From an uncultured Alphaproteobacteria bacterium (lineage in GTDB: Bacteria > Pseudomonadota > Alphaproteobacteria > Rhizobiales > Ancalomicrobiaceae), in NCBI GenBank assembly GCA_937919435.1, contig CALFRR010000200.1:1-20367 (forward strand): DNA of 20,367 bases. The letters are read 5' to 3'. The position numbers and the translations under genes were made by a program. Below are positions 5,950 through 13,459 of this stretch, one piece after another (position 1 is the first letter of the stretch; each line of letters opens with the position of its first letter). The notes beneath the pieces were generated by a model. The model was not told the origin of the DNA, searched no databases, and saw only the letters and a list, made by a program, of their open reading frames with translations.

Positions 5950-7263
5950 TCAGAGCGGAATGACGCCGGTCAGGACGGCGGCGATCGTCATCACGATCGA
6001 GGTCGCCCAGAGGAAGCCGAACGAGAACTTCTGGTGCTCGCCGAGGTCGATGCCGCACAGGCCGACCAGCAGGAAGGTGGCCGGGGTCAGCGGGCTGATC
6101 GGGAAGCCGACGGTCATCTGGCCGAGGATCGCGGCCTGGCCCATCTTCACCGGAGCGACGCCGAGGACGTTGCCGGCTTCCGCCAGCACCGGCAGGACGC
6201 CGAAGTAGAAGCTGTCCGGATCGAACACCATCGACAGCGGCATCGAGACGATGCCGAGGACCACCGGCATGTGCTGAGCGTAGGCGGCCGGCACGTTGGA
6301 CGCGGCGAACTTGGCCATCTCGGTCAGCATCTTGGTGTCCTTCATCACACCGGTGAAGACACCGGCGGCGAGAAGGATCGAAGCCATCAGCAGAGCGGCC
6401 TTGGCGTGGGCGTCGATGCGCTCGCGCTGATCGGCGACCTTCGGGTAGTTGATCAGAAGGGCGAGCACGGTGCCGACCATGAAGCAGACGACCGGCTGGG
6501 CGACCTCGGTGATCATCGCGGCCAGCACCGCCAGGGCGAGCACGACGTTGACCAGGAAGAGATGCGGACGGACCAGCTTCTGTTCGGTCTCCGACAGGGT
6601 CGGACGGACGAAGTCGGTCGAACCGGAGGCGAAGTCCATGCCGGTGGCGACCAGACGCTTCTCCTCGCGACGCCCGAGCATCCAGGCGACGAACAGCACG
6701 AAGACGAGGCCGACGACCTGGACCGGCAGCACCGGCATGAAGAGTTCGCCGATCGGAACGTGCAGCGAAGTCGCGGCGCGCAGGGTCGGGCCGCCCCAGG
6801 GCAGCATGTTGGCGGTGCCGGCGGCCATCGCGACGACGCAGGCGAGGATCCGCTTGTCCATCTTCAACCGGTCGAACAGCGGCAGCATCGCCGGAATGGT
6901 GACCAGGAAGGTCACGGCGCCCGAACCGTCGAGATGGACGATCATGGCGAGCAGCGCGGCGCCGAAGACGATGCGCGAGGGACGCACGCCGACCATCTTC
7001 AGGATGCCGTTGATGATCGGATCGAGGGTCCCGGCATCCTTGATGATGCCGAAGAACAGGATCGCGAAGACGAACATGCCCACCACCGGGGCGATGTTCT
7101 TGACGCCGTTGACGGCGAACTTGCCGGTGTCGGCGACGGAGAAGCCGGCGATCAGCGCGGCGGCGAGCGGTACGATGATCAGCGCCGCCATCGGCGACAG
7201 CTTCTTGGTGAGAATTCCCGCGAGAACGACGACGATCGTCAACAGGCCTATCAGGGCGAGCAT
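5950..7263 (-). CDS. CitMHS-family carboxylate (citrate-metal) transporter
   Basis: This is a 437-residue integral membrane protein with about 11-12 hydrophobic helices, from MLALIGLLTIVVVLAGIL to the C-terminal SIVMTIAAVLTGVIPL. Length and motifs match the CitMHS family: HLDGSGAVTFLVTIPAMLPL, MAAGTANMLPWGGPT, and SMPLSMVFDPDSFYFGVLPV with GFPISPLTPATFLLVGL. Family members import metal-citrate complexes with protons; related ones may carry other di- or tricarboxylates. The start is firm: a perfect AGGAGG lies 5 bases before the ATG. A longer upstream frame is Arg-rich shadow of the regulator gene. It is the first gene of the operon with the two AtuA-like genes and divergent from a LysR regulator, so transport probably feeds the reaction of those proteins. 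The metal and acid are unknown. Confidence 0.93.
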   Translation of the reverse strand: MLALIGLLTIVVVLAGILTKKLSPMAALIIVPLAAALIAGFSVADTGKFAVNGVKNIAPVVGMFVFAILFFGIIKDAGTLDPIINGILKMVGVRPSRIVFGAALLAMIVHLDGSGAVTFLVTIPAMLPLFDRLKMDKRILACVVAMAAGTANMLPWGGPTLRAATSLHVPIGELFMPVLPVQVVGLVFVLFVAWMLGRREEKRLVATGMDFASGSTDFVRPTLSETEQKLVRPHLFLVNVVLALAVLAAMITEVAQPVVCFMVGTVLALLINYPKVADQRERIDAHAKAALLMASILLAAGVFTGVMKDTKMLTEMAKFAASNVPAAYAQHMPVVLGIVSMPLSMVFDPDSFYFGVLPVLAEAGNVLGVAPVKMGQAAILGQMTVGFPISPLTPATFLLVGLCGIDLGEHQKFSFGFLWATSIVMTIAAVLTGVIPL

Positions 7264-7623
7264 TTTTTCCTCCTGGTACCGGCGGCGGCGAGGCCACGGT
7301 CGCTGGACGGCGGATATCCGTCGGTCCGTGCTCCGCAGGCCGATCCGTCGGAACGCAGGCGCATTCCGAAGACGTCCGAGCCCCCGAGCGGGAGCGAAGG
7401 TGCCTGCCTCTTTTTGATGCGTCCAAGACAATTTTCGGATATGTCCATGCGCGATACGCATCAAGCGCGACGGTCCGGGCGCTCGGTCGTCGATCTCTAC
7501 GGCGCCGCATCGAGCGCGGCGGCCGGGCTCGAACCGGCCGCCGCCGGGGCGTGACCGGCGGTTCCGGCCGTATGGTGCGGTGCAGCCTGTACTTTCGAAT
7601 GTATCCAGCGTATTTGATGCTGC
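7264..7623. promoter_or_regulatory. Divergent regulatory region between citMHS operon and lysR
   Basis: This 360-base region holds no gene. It separates divergent genes and contains palindromic, LysR-type candidate sites at 7414-7464 and at the lysR start. The word TTGATGC recurs in it: 7414-7420 direct, 7458-7464 inverted and 7614-7620 direct. The transporter ribosome binding site AGGAGG is at 7274-7269. I could not choose a convincing -35/-10 pair for the transporter. Confidence 0.6.
7414..7464. promoter_or_regulatory. Candidate LysR operator with nested inverted repeats
   Basis: TTGATGCGT (7414-7422) and ACGCATCAA (7456-7464) are perfect inverted 9-base arms 33 bases apart. Inside, ATGCG-N5-CGCAT at 7447-7461 obeys the LysR T-N11-A rule (T7448, A7460). 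Paired proximal and distal half-sites like this are usual for LysR regulators, one for recognition and one for activation. The co-inducer is unknown. Confidence 0.45.
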
Positions 7624-7634
7624 ATGCGTATCAA
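7614..7634. promoter_or_regulatory. T-N11-A palindrome over the lysR start codon
   Basis: TTGAT, 11 bases and ATCAA form a perfect LysR-box-like dyad that covers the lysR start codon (7624-7626). Binding here would block the gene's own expression, which is typical autoregulation. It shares TTGATGC with the site 200 bases upstream. Confidence 0.45.
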
Positions 7635-8586
7635 TGTCACACCCCAGCAGCTCAAGGCCTTCCTCGAAGTCGCGGAGACCGGCAGCTTTTCGGAAGCCGC
7701 CACGCGGCTGGCGTTGTCGCAGCCGGCACTGAGCCGCACCATCAAGGCGATCGAGGAGACGCTCGCGATCCGCCTGTTCGACCGCGACACCCGCAACGTC
7801 GCGCTGACCCCGGCCGGTCACGAACTGCGCCCGATCGCACTCCGGATCGTGCGGGAGTTCGACGCGAGTTTCAGCGAGTTCTCCCGTTTCGTCAGCGGTC
7901 GGCGCGGCCGGGTGGTGATCGCCACGCTGCCGTCGATGGCGGCGGTGCTGTTGCCCGGTGCGGTCGCCCGCTTCCGCGACACCCGCCCCGACGTCGACTT
8001 CCAGATCCTCGACGCACACTCGGGGTCGGTGCAGAGCGCGGTCGCGGAAGGGTTGGCGGAAATCGGCCTCACCGCACAGCCGACACCCGACCGCGACCTC
8101 GTCTATCGGCCGCTGCTCAGCGACGAGTTCGGCCTCGTCTGCCGCCGCGACGATGCACTGGCCACCCGGGACGTGGTGTCGTGGAAGATCTTCGCCGACC
8201 GCCCGTTCATCGCGATGTCGAGCGGGTCGAGCGTGCGGGCGATCACCGATGCGGCCTTTCTCCAGTGCGGGATGGCGATCTCGCCGCTGTTCGAGTGCGG
8301 GTTCCTGGCGACCGCCCGCGCCCTGGTGGACGCCGGTCTGGGCATCACGGCGCTGCCGGGGCTGACCGTGCCGCTGATGGCGGAGACGGGTCTGGTCTGG
8401 CGCCCGCTGGTCGACCCGACGCTGAAACGGTCGCTCGGCGTGGTTCACCGGGCGGGGGCGACGCTGGCGCCGGCGACCCAGGCCTTCATCGCCCATCTGC
8501 GCAGCGAAGTGCGTCGTCGCGAGCGCGAGACCATCGTCGGCGGCGCGATCCGTGCGACCGACGACGGCGAGGCCGGTCGCGGCTGA
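7624..8586 (+). CDS. LysR-family transcriptional regulator of the citMHS operon
   Basis: The protein is 320 residues. Residues about 3-62 are a LysR winged helix-turn-helix: QQLKAFLEVAETGSFSEAAT, then LALSQPALSRTIKAIEETL and RLFDRDTRNVALTPAG. The rest is the periplasmic-binding-protein-like effector domain, which ends in a polar tail. The start matches the family (the recognition helix lies at the usual distance). No ribosome binding site is visible and a TATTTG lies 7 bases upstream of the ATG, so the mRNA may be leaderless. It is divergent from the CitMHS/AtuA operon, with palindromes between, so it most likely activates that operon in response to its substrate and represses itself. Confidence 0.95.
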   Translation: MRINVTPQQLKAFLEVAETGSFSEAATRLALSQPALSRTIKAIEETLAIRLFDRDTRNVALTPAGHELRPIALRIVREFDASFSEFSRFVSGRRGRVVIATLPSMAAVLLPGAVARFRDTRPDVDFQILDAHSGSVQSAVAEGLAEIGLTAQPTPDRDLVYRPLLSDEFGLVCRRDDALATRDVVSWKIFADRPFIAMSSGSSVRAITDAAFLQCGMAISPLFECGFLATARALVDAGLGITALPGLTVPLMAETGLVWRPLVDPTLKRSLGVVHRAGATLAPATQAFIAHLRSEVRRRERETIVGGAIRATDDGEAGRG

Positions 8587-8602
8587 ACCCGGCGCGGACC
8601 GG
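8573..8602 (+). terminator. Weak hairpin at the lysR stop
   Basis: CCGGTCGCG (8573-8581) can pair with CGCGGACCGG (8593-8602) with one bulged G. It straddles the stop codon at 8584-8586 and has no T-tract, so its role as a terminator is uncertain. The rest of 8603-8812 shows nothing I can support. Confidence 0.3.
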
Positions 8603-8812
8603 GCGACGATCCCGCGTCCGTCGCCGAGCGTTCCGGTCGGGGTCGGGCCTTGCCGATCGCGTCGCTCGTCGCCACCTTCGGACGGATCGCGAGGGGCGCG
8701 GTCGACGCCCACCCGTCGGGAACCGGTGGCGGCGCCGGTTCTCGCCCCGGCCCGACGTCGTGGGAACGACGGACTTCACCTCCGGCCCCTTCAGGAGCCC
8801 GACGATACGCCG

Positions 8813-9067
8813 ATGACCACCGTTCAGATCCTCGATCTCCTCTCGGTCGCGTGTGCGCTCGCCTCCTCGTGGTTCTGGTACGTCGCCAGCCGCAGTCGCG
8901 TCCGGCGGGTCAGCCGGCGCGAGGAGCCCGACGCGGCCGACCTCAACCGGCTGGTCACCGCGCTCAACCGGACTCAGATCCTCAATGCGCGCGCCGCGAT
9001 GATGACGGCGGCCGCGGCCTTCCTGGTGGCGCTCCGCTTCGGCGTCGACGTCCTGCCCGGACACTGA
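8813..9067 (+). CDS. Small two-helix membrane protein, unknown function
   Basis: This 84-residue protein has a hydrophobic helix at about residues 5-25 (ILDLLSVACALASSWFWYVA). A polar charged middle, rich in Arg, Asp and Asn, follows, and then a second hydrophobic helix at about 62-80. I do not recognise the family. The start ATG at 8813 is chosen because the first helix begins right after it; AGGAG upstream is 15 bases away, too far to be a good ribosome site. Composition is host-like. The next gene is 126 bases downstream on the same strand, past a hairpin, so cotranscription is possible but not shown. Confidence 0.65.
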   Translation: MTTVQILDLLSVACALASSWFWYVASRSRVRRVSRREEPDAADLNRLVTALNRTQILNARAAMMTAAAAFLVALRFGVDVLPGH

Positions 9068-9087
9068 CGCCGCCGCGTCGCCGGACG

Positions 9088-9120
9088 GCTCCGCCCGACG
9101 TTCCGCCATGCCGGCGGAGC
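9088..9120 (+). terminator. Alternative hairpins between two small genes
   Basis: GCTCCGCC (9088-9095) pairs perfectly with GGCGGAGC (9113-9120). A competing tighter hairpin, TCCGCC (9102-9107) with GGCGGA (9113-9118), uses the same 3' arm. The two cannot form together. Most likely this is a terminator; no T-tract follows. Confidence 0.35.
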
Positions 9121-9193
9121 GATGCGGCGGGATCCGGTTCGCGGTATCGTGCCGGGTCGGTCGGTGTCGTCCGACCTCCGAGGAGACGGACCC

Positions 9194-9505
9194 ATGGTTC
9201 TGCTGGAATTCGCGATGTACCCCGTCGGCAAGGGCGAGAGCCTCAGCGCCCACGTGGCGCGGTCCCTCGACATCATCGACCGAAGCGGTCTCGCCTATAG
9301 GCTGACGCCGATGGGCACCATCCTCGAAGGCGAGTGGGCCGAGGTGATGGCGGTGGTCACGCAGTGCTTCGAAGCGATGCGGGCCGATTGTCCGCGTGTC
9401 GAAGTGGCGCTGAAGGTCGACTACCGCGAAGGCGGAAACAGCCGCCTCGAGTCGAAGATCGCCGCGGTCGAAGAGCGGCTCGGGCGGAAGCTGAGCACCG
9501 TCTGA
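9194..9505 (+). CDS. MTH1187-family thiamine-binding protein
   Basis: The protein is 103 residues, the usual length for this family (PF01910). It starts MVLLEFAMYPVGKGESLSAH and contains YRLTPMGTILEGEW and a C-terminal KIAAVEERLGRKL helix, all typical. Family members form ferredoxin-like-fold oligomers that bind thiamine-like ligands; the physiological role is poorly defined. The ATG at 9194 is chosen over in-frame upstream starts because AGGAG lies 8 bases before it and the family begins here. It stands alone between the small membrane protein and the RTX gene, so context gives no pathway. No TPP riboswitch was seen upstream. Confidence 0.9.
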   Translation: MVLLEFAMYPVGKGESLSAHVARSLDIIDRSGLAYRLTPMGTILEGEWAEVMAVVTQCFEAMRADCPRVEVALKVDYREGGNSRLESKIAAVEERLGRKLSTV

Positions 9506-9516
9506 TACCGAACCGA

Positions 9517-9543
9517 CGAGGTTTCGACCCGTTCGAAGCCTCG
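9517..9543 (+). terminator. Terminator-like hairpin after the thiamine-binding gene
   Basis: Arms 9517-9527 and 9533-9543 form an 11-pair stem (one G-U pair) around a 5-base loop, 12 bases after the stop codon. No T-tract follows. The rest of the gap up to 9766 shows no gene. Confidence 0.55.
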
Positions 9544-9766
9544 CCGGTGGAGGTGAGGCCGAACGGGCGTCGGCCGGTCGGGCCATAACCTCGCGAAATG
9601 CCGACGAGTCGGGATTTCGTGAGACGGGGTCGAGGCCGGCGCGCGATCCTCGGCGGCGCCGGTTCGCGGCGGGTGTCGCGGTCCGATCGGGAGAAATCGA
9701 TCCGGCCGGGCGACGGTCGCCGCCCGGTGTCCGTGCCGTGTCGGCGTCTCGATCGGCCTCCTCCGG

Positions 9767-12700
9767 TCAGAGGACGAAGTCCCAGGCGGTGAGCAGGGTG
9801 GCCGTCGTCACCATGACCGAGAAATCCGCCTTGCCGTCGCCGTTGACGTCGCCCTGGACGATGTAGCCGCCGGTCGCCGAAGTCAGCGTCAGCTCTCCGG
9901 CGTGGCCGTCGAAGACGTCGGTGAGCACGAAGGCGTCGTCGGCGCCGCCGGCGATCGCGTCGATTCCGGCGAGATCGATCCTGTCGCCGTCGGCGTGGCT
10001 GAAGTCGAGGATCTTGTCGCGGGTCGACTTCTCGATGCCGCTGTCGGCGAGAGCGGCGAAGACGAAGGTGTCGGCACCGGCGCCGCCGGTCATCTGGTCG
10101 TAGCCGAGACCGCCGACCAGGACGTCGTCGCCCTTGCCGCCGATGAGGACGTCCTTGCCGGCCCCGCCGAGCAGGGTGTCGTTGCCGGAGCCGCCGTTGA
10201 TCGTGTCGTCGCCGGCGCCGCCGTCGATCAGGTTGTCGAACATGTCGCCGGTGAACCGGTCGGCATAGGCCGAGCCGGTCAGGTTCTCGATCTCGATCAG
10301 CGTGTCGATTCCGGCTCCACCGGTGTCCTGAGCGCCGACCAGATTCATGTCGACGGTCACCGCCGCGGTGGCGGTCGCGTAGCCGGCGGTGTCGATGCCG
10401 CTGCCGCCGTTCAACAGGTCGTCGCCGGCTCCGCCGACGAGCAGGTCGTCGCCGAGACCGCCGATCAGGGAATCGTTGCCGTCGCCGCCGTAGATCGTGT
10501 CGTTGCCCTTGCCGCCGTCCAGGGTGTCGTTGCCGGCACCGCCGTCGAGCAGGTCGGCGGCGGTGCCGAAGCCGCCGTTGATGGCGTCGTCGCCGTCGCC
10601 GCCGTAGAGCGCATCGGCGCCGTCGCCGCCGTCGATCTGGTCGTTGCCGGCGCCGCCGGAGATCAGGTTGGCGTTCGCGTCGCCCTTCAGCACGTCGTCG
10701 AAGGCCGAGCCGGTCAGGTTTTCGATGCCGACCAGCTTGTCGAGGCCGGCGCCGACGGTGTTCTGGGCGAGGGTCAGCGACAGGTCGACGGTGACCGCCG
10801 CGCCGATGTCGGCGTAGCTGGCGGTGTCGATGCCGGTGCCGCCGTCGAGCGTGTCGTCGCCGTTGCCGCCATAGAGCACGTCGTCGCCGGCACCGCCGTA
10901 GAGCGTGTCCTTCATCTCGCCGCCGTAGAGGACGTCGTTGCCGTCGTCGCCGTAGAGCGTGTCGCGGCCGTCACCGCCGTAGATCGTGTCGGCCCCGCCG
11001 CCGCCGTGGATCAGGTCGTAGCCGGCGCCGCCGTCGATGACGTTGGCATTGGCGTCGCCGGTCAGGGTGTCGGCATAGATCGAGCCGGTCAGGTTCTCGA
11101 TGCCGATCAGCTTGTCGAGGCCGGCGCCGAGGGTGTCCTGGACGGCCAGATTGGAGAGATCGACGGTCACCGCGGCGGTGGAGTCGACGTAGCTGGCGGT
11201 GTCGATGCCGGTGCCGCCGTCGATCGTGTCGTCGCCGAGGCCACCGATCAGCACGTCGTTGCCGAGGCCGCCGATCAGCTTGTCGGCGCCGGCGCCGCCG
11301 TTGAGCAGGTCGTCGCCCTTGCCGCCGTCGAGGGTGTTGGCGTTCGCATCGCCGGTGAGCGTGTCGGCGAAGGCCGAGCCGGTGAGGTTCTCGATCGAGA
11401 CGAGCGTGTCGGTGCCGCCGCCGCCGGTGTCCTGAGCGACGAGGATCGAGAGGTTGACCTTCACCGCGGTGAGCGTGTCGGAATAGTTGGCGGTGTCGAT
11501 GCCGTCGCCGCCGTCGAGGAGATCGCGGCCTGCGCCGCCCCACAGCACGTCGTTGCCGAGGTTGCCGTAGAGCAGGTCGTCGCCGAGGCCGCCGCGCAGG
11601 GTGTCGTTGCCCTTGCCGGCGTCGATCGTGTTGGCCTCGTCGTTGCCGGAGAGCACGTCGTTGTTGGTGGTGCCGATCAGGTTCTCGATCGAGACCAGAG
11701 TGTCGAAGCCGGCCGGGCCGGTGTTCTGGGCGGTGGTGATCGACAGGTCGACGGTGACGCCGCGGCCGGTGATGTCGGCGTAGGACGCGGTGTCGATGCC
11801 GAGACCGCCGTTCAGCAGATCGTCGCCGAGGCCGCCGGAGAGCACGTCGTCGCCCTTGCCGCCGTCGAGCGCATCGTTGCCGGCGCCCCCGGAGAGGATG
11901 TCGGCATAGGCGCCGAAACCGCCGGAGATCGTGTCGTCGCCGTCGCCGCCGGAGATCGTGTCGATGCCGGCGCCGCCGTCGATCACGTCGTTGCCGGCAC
12001 CGCCGTCGATGCGGTTGTCGCCGGCATCGCCGGTGAGCAGATCGGCGTAGCCGCTGCCGACGAGGTTCTCGATGCCGGACAGGGTGTCGCTGCCGGCGCC
12101 GCCGGTCGCCTGAGCGGTGAACAGGTTCAGATCGACGGTGACGCCGGAGCCGGCGGTCGCATAGCTCGCGGTGTCGATCCCGGCGCCGCCGATCAGCACG
12201 TCGTCGCCGGTGCCGCCGATCAGGACGTCGTCGCCCTTGCCGCCGTCGAGGACGTCGTCGCCGGCGCCGCCGTCGAGCGTATCGGCGAAGACACCGGTCC
12301 CGCCGAACAGGTGGTCGTTGCCGTCGCCGCCGAAGAGCGTGTCGGTTCCCTCGCCGCCGTCGATGGTGTCGTCGCCGGCGCCGCCGTCGATCACGTTCGA
12401 TCCGCCGGTGCCGGTCAGGGTGTCGCCGTAGGCGCTGCCGACGAGGTTCTCCAGGTTGGCGAGGAGATCGATGCCGGCACCGCCGGTGTCCTGCGCCGAA
12501 ACGATCGCCAGCGAGACGGTGACGGCGGCGGTCGCGTCGACGTAGGACGCGGTGTCGCTGCCGAGGCCGCCGTCGAGGACGTCGTCGCCGGCTCCGCCCG
12601 CGAGCACGTCGTTGCCGATGCCGCCGTTGAGGGTGTCGTTGCCGTCGCCGCCGTAGAGCGTGTCGTTGCCGACGCCGCCGATCAGCACGTCGTTGCCGCC

Positions 12701-13066
12701 GAGACCATAGATGGTGTCGTTGCCGTTGCCGCCGTCGATCTGGTTGGCGAGGTCGTTGCCCTTCAACAGGTCGTCGAAGGCGGAGCCGATCAGGTTCTCG
12801 ACGCCGACGATCGTGTCGACGCCGGCCCCGCCGGTCGCCTGGGCGGTGGTCAGGGCGAGATCCAGCGTGACCGCCGCGGTGGCCTTGGCATAGGTCGCGG
12901 TGTCGATGCCGGCACCGCCGTCGATCGTGTCGTCACCGGCGCCGCCGTCGATGACGTCGTTGCCGGCGCCGCCGAACAGAACGTCGTTTCCTTCGAGACC
13001 GACGATCGTGTCCGCGGAGGCGGTTCCGTTGAGGACGTCGTCCCAGGTGGTGCCGGTGAGATTCAT
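9767..13066 (-). CDS. Large RTX calcium-binding repeat protein, T1SS substrate type
   Basis: The protein is 1099 residues and almost wholly built of RTX nonapeptides (GGxGxDxUx), which fold as parallel beta-rolls on binding calcium outside the cell. Between RTX blocks lie eight longer units of the form GIDTASYADxxAAVTVDLSL, then AQxTGGAG and DTLxxIENLTGSAFADTLTG. There is no N-terminal signal peptide and no catalytic domain. The end resembles the serralysin C-terminal region: a DKILDFSHADGDRIDLAGID segment, then VQGDVNGDGKADFSVMV and the hydrophobic TLLTAWDFVL. This supports type I secretion through a C-terminal signal. No ABC exporter or membrane fusion gene is in the window. The start has AAGGA 7 bases upstream. 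It may be a surface or biofilm protein; without an enzyme domain a role cannot be named. The DNA repeats are a hazard for assembly. Confidence 0.93.
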   Translation of the reverse strand: MNLTGTTWDDVLNGTASADTIVGLEGNDVLFGGAGNDVIDGGAGDDTIDGGAGIDTATYAKATAAVTLDLALTTAQATGGAGVDTIVGVENLIGSAFDDLLKGNDLANQIDGGNGNDTIYGLGGNDVLIGGVGNDTLYGGDGNDTLNGGIGNDVLAGGAGDDVLDGGLGSDTASYVDATAAVTVSLAIVSAQDTGGAGIDLLANLENLVGSAYGDTLTGTGGSNVIDGGAGDDTIDGGEGTDTLFGGDGNDHLFGGTGVFADTLDGGAGDDVLDGGKGDDVLIGGTGDDVLIGGAGIDTASYATAGSGVTVDLNLFTAQATGGAGSDTLSGIENLVGSGYADLLTGDAGDNRIDGGAGNDVIDGGAGIDTISGGDGDDTISGGFGAYADILSGGAGNDALDGGKGDDVLSGGLGDDLLNGGLGIDTASYADITGRGVTVDLSITTAQNTGPAGFDTLVSIENLIGTTNNDVLSGNDEANTIDAGKGNDTLRGGLGDDLLYGNLGNDVLWGGAGRDLLDGGDGIDTANYSDTLTAVKVNLSILVAQDTGGGGTDTLVSIENLTGSAFADTLTGDANANTLDGGKGDDLLNGGAGADKLIGGLGNDVLIGGLGDDTIDGGTGIDTASYVDSTAAVTVDLSNLAVQDTLGAGLDKLIGIENLTGSIYADTLTGDANANVIDGGAGYDLIHGGGGADTIYGGDGRDTLYGDDGNDVLYGGEMKDTLYGGAGDDVLYGGNGDDTLDGGTGIDTASYADIGAAVTVDLSLTLAQNTVGAGLDKLVGIENLTGSAFDDVLKGDANANLISGGAGNDQIDGGDGADALYGGDGDDAINGGFGTAADLLDGGAGNDTLDGGKGNDTIYGGDGNDSLIGGLGDDLLVGGAGDDLLNGGSGIDTAGYATATAAVTVDMNLVGAQDTGGAGIDTLIEIENLTGSAYADRFTGDMFDNLIDGGAGDDTINGGSGNDTLLGGAGKDVLIGGKGDDVLVGGLGYDQMTGGAGADTFVFAALADSGIEKSTRDKILDFSHADGDRIDLAGIDAIAGGADDAFVLTDVFDGHAGELTLTSATGGYIVQGDVNGDGKADFSVMVTTATLLTAWDFVL
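10389..12910 (-). repeat. Eight tandem long repeat units within the RTX gene
   Basis: The DNA encoding (G)IDTAxY recurs at about 12901, 12552, 12172, 11791, 11493, 11199, 10823 and 10389, so units are about 290-435 bases apart. Spacing varies because the number of nonapeptides between units differs. Units 5-7 share near-identical stretches (for example LTGDANAN in units 5 and 6), which suggests recent internal duplication or recombination. Confidence 0.85.
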
Positions 13067-13459
13067 GCGGCGGTCCTTCGCAATCGCGTCGTATCGAAAT
13101 CGAGGAGCCGTGGGTCGTAACGGCGACCTTCCCTCGCGAAAATCGATAATGAACGATTAACCGCATCCGCACAATGCCGTATGTCGAATCTTGGTTACGA
13201 CGTTCGCAGTGCAGCAAGACGTAGTTCGCCGAGCATTCGACGGTCTTCGGCGGCGCTCGACGGGATCGGTCGAGTCGAGCGGGGAATGGGGCGGCGTGGT
13301 CGTCGCGGCGGCGGATGTAGAAGAGGGGGACGTCCGAGACGAACGGCGTGTGTCGGTCGCGCGTCTACTGTGCGATCACGCCCGGCGGACGGGGCGGTCG
13401 AGGGGGCGCCGAGACGGTCGCCGCGGACGGCGTGCGGTGGTGGAGGGCCGGCCGGCGGA
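13067..13459. other. Gene-free region upstream of the RTX gene
   Basis: This 393-base gap holds the RTX promoter region (about 13140-13175), which is distinctly less GC-rich. Toward the stress-protein gene it contains ordinary GC-rich sequence with no gene, repeat or clear terminator that I can support. Open frames crossing it are antisense shadows. Confidence 0.5.
13141..13174 (-). promoter_or_regulatory. Promoter of the RTX gene with overlapping dyad
   Basis: On the minus strand TTGTGC (13174-13169), 17 bases and CATTAT (13151-13146) make a good sigma-70-type promoter. The predicted start is near 13139, leaving a leader of about 70 bases. The -10 lies inside the inverted repeat AATCG-N8-CGATT (13141-13158), a possible operator. 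Confidence 0.55.

Noticed and set aside
5933..7510. Long Arg-rich minus-strand frame over the transporter
   Set aside because: It is a shifted-frame shadow of the CitMHS gene; its composition is Arg/Asp/Gly-rich without hydrophobic helices, whereas the overlapping frame is a clear transporter.
9068..9193. Possible TPP riboswitch before the thiamine-binding gene
   Set aside because: The conserved TPP aptamer words (CTGAGA, ACCTGAT-type) are not present; only GC-rich hairpins are seen.
9881..13060. The regular repeats could suggest a CRISPR or satellite array
   Set aside because: Repeat period is 27 bases or a multiple, stays in frame and encodes GGxGxDxUx; it is coding RTX sequence, not spacers.
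9902..13120. A 1072-codon plus-strand reading frame rich in Val, Ala and Asp
   Set aside because: It is the antisense of the RTX repeats. GC-rich repetitive coding DNA keeps the opposite frame open; it has no ribosome site, no family motif and a periodicity identical to the RTX gene.
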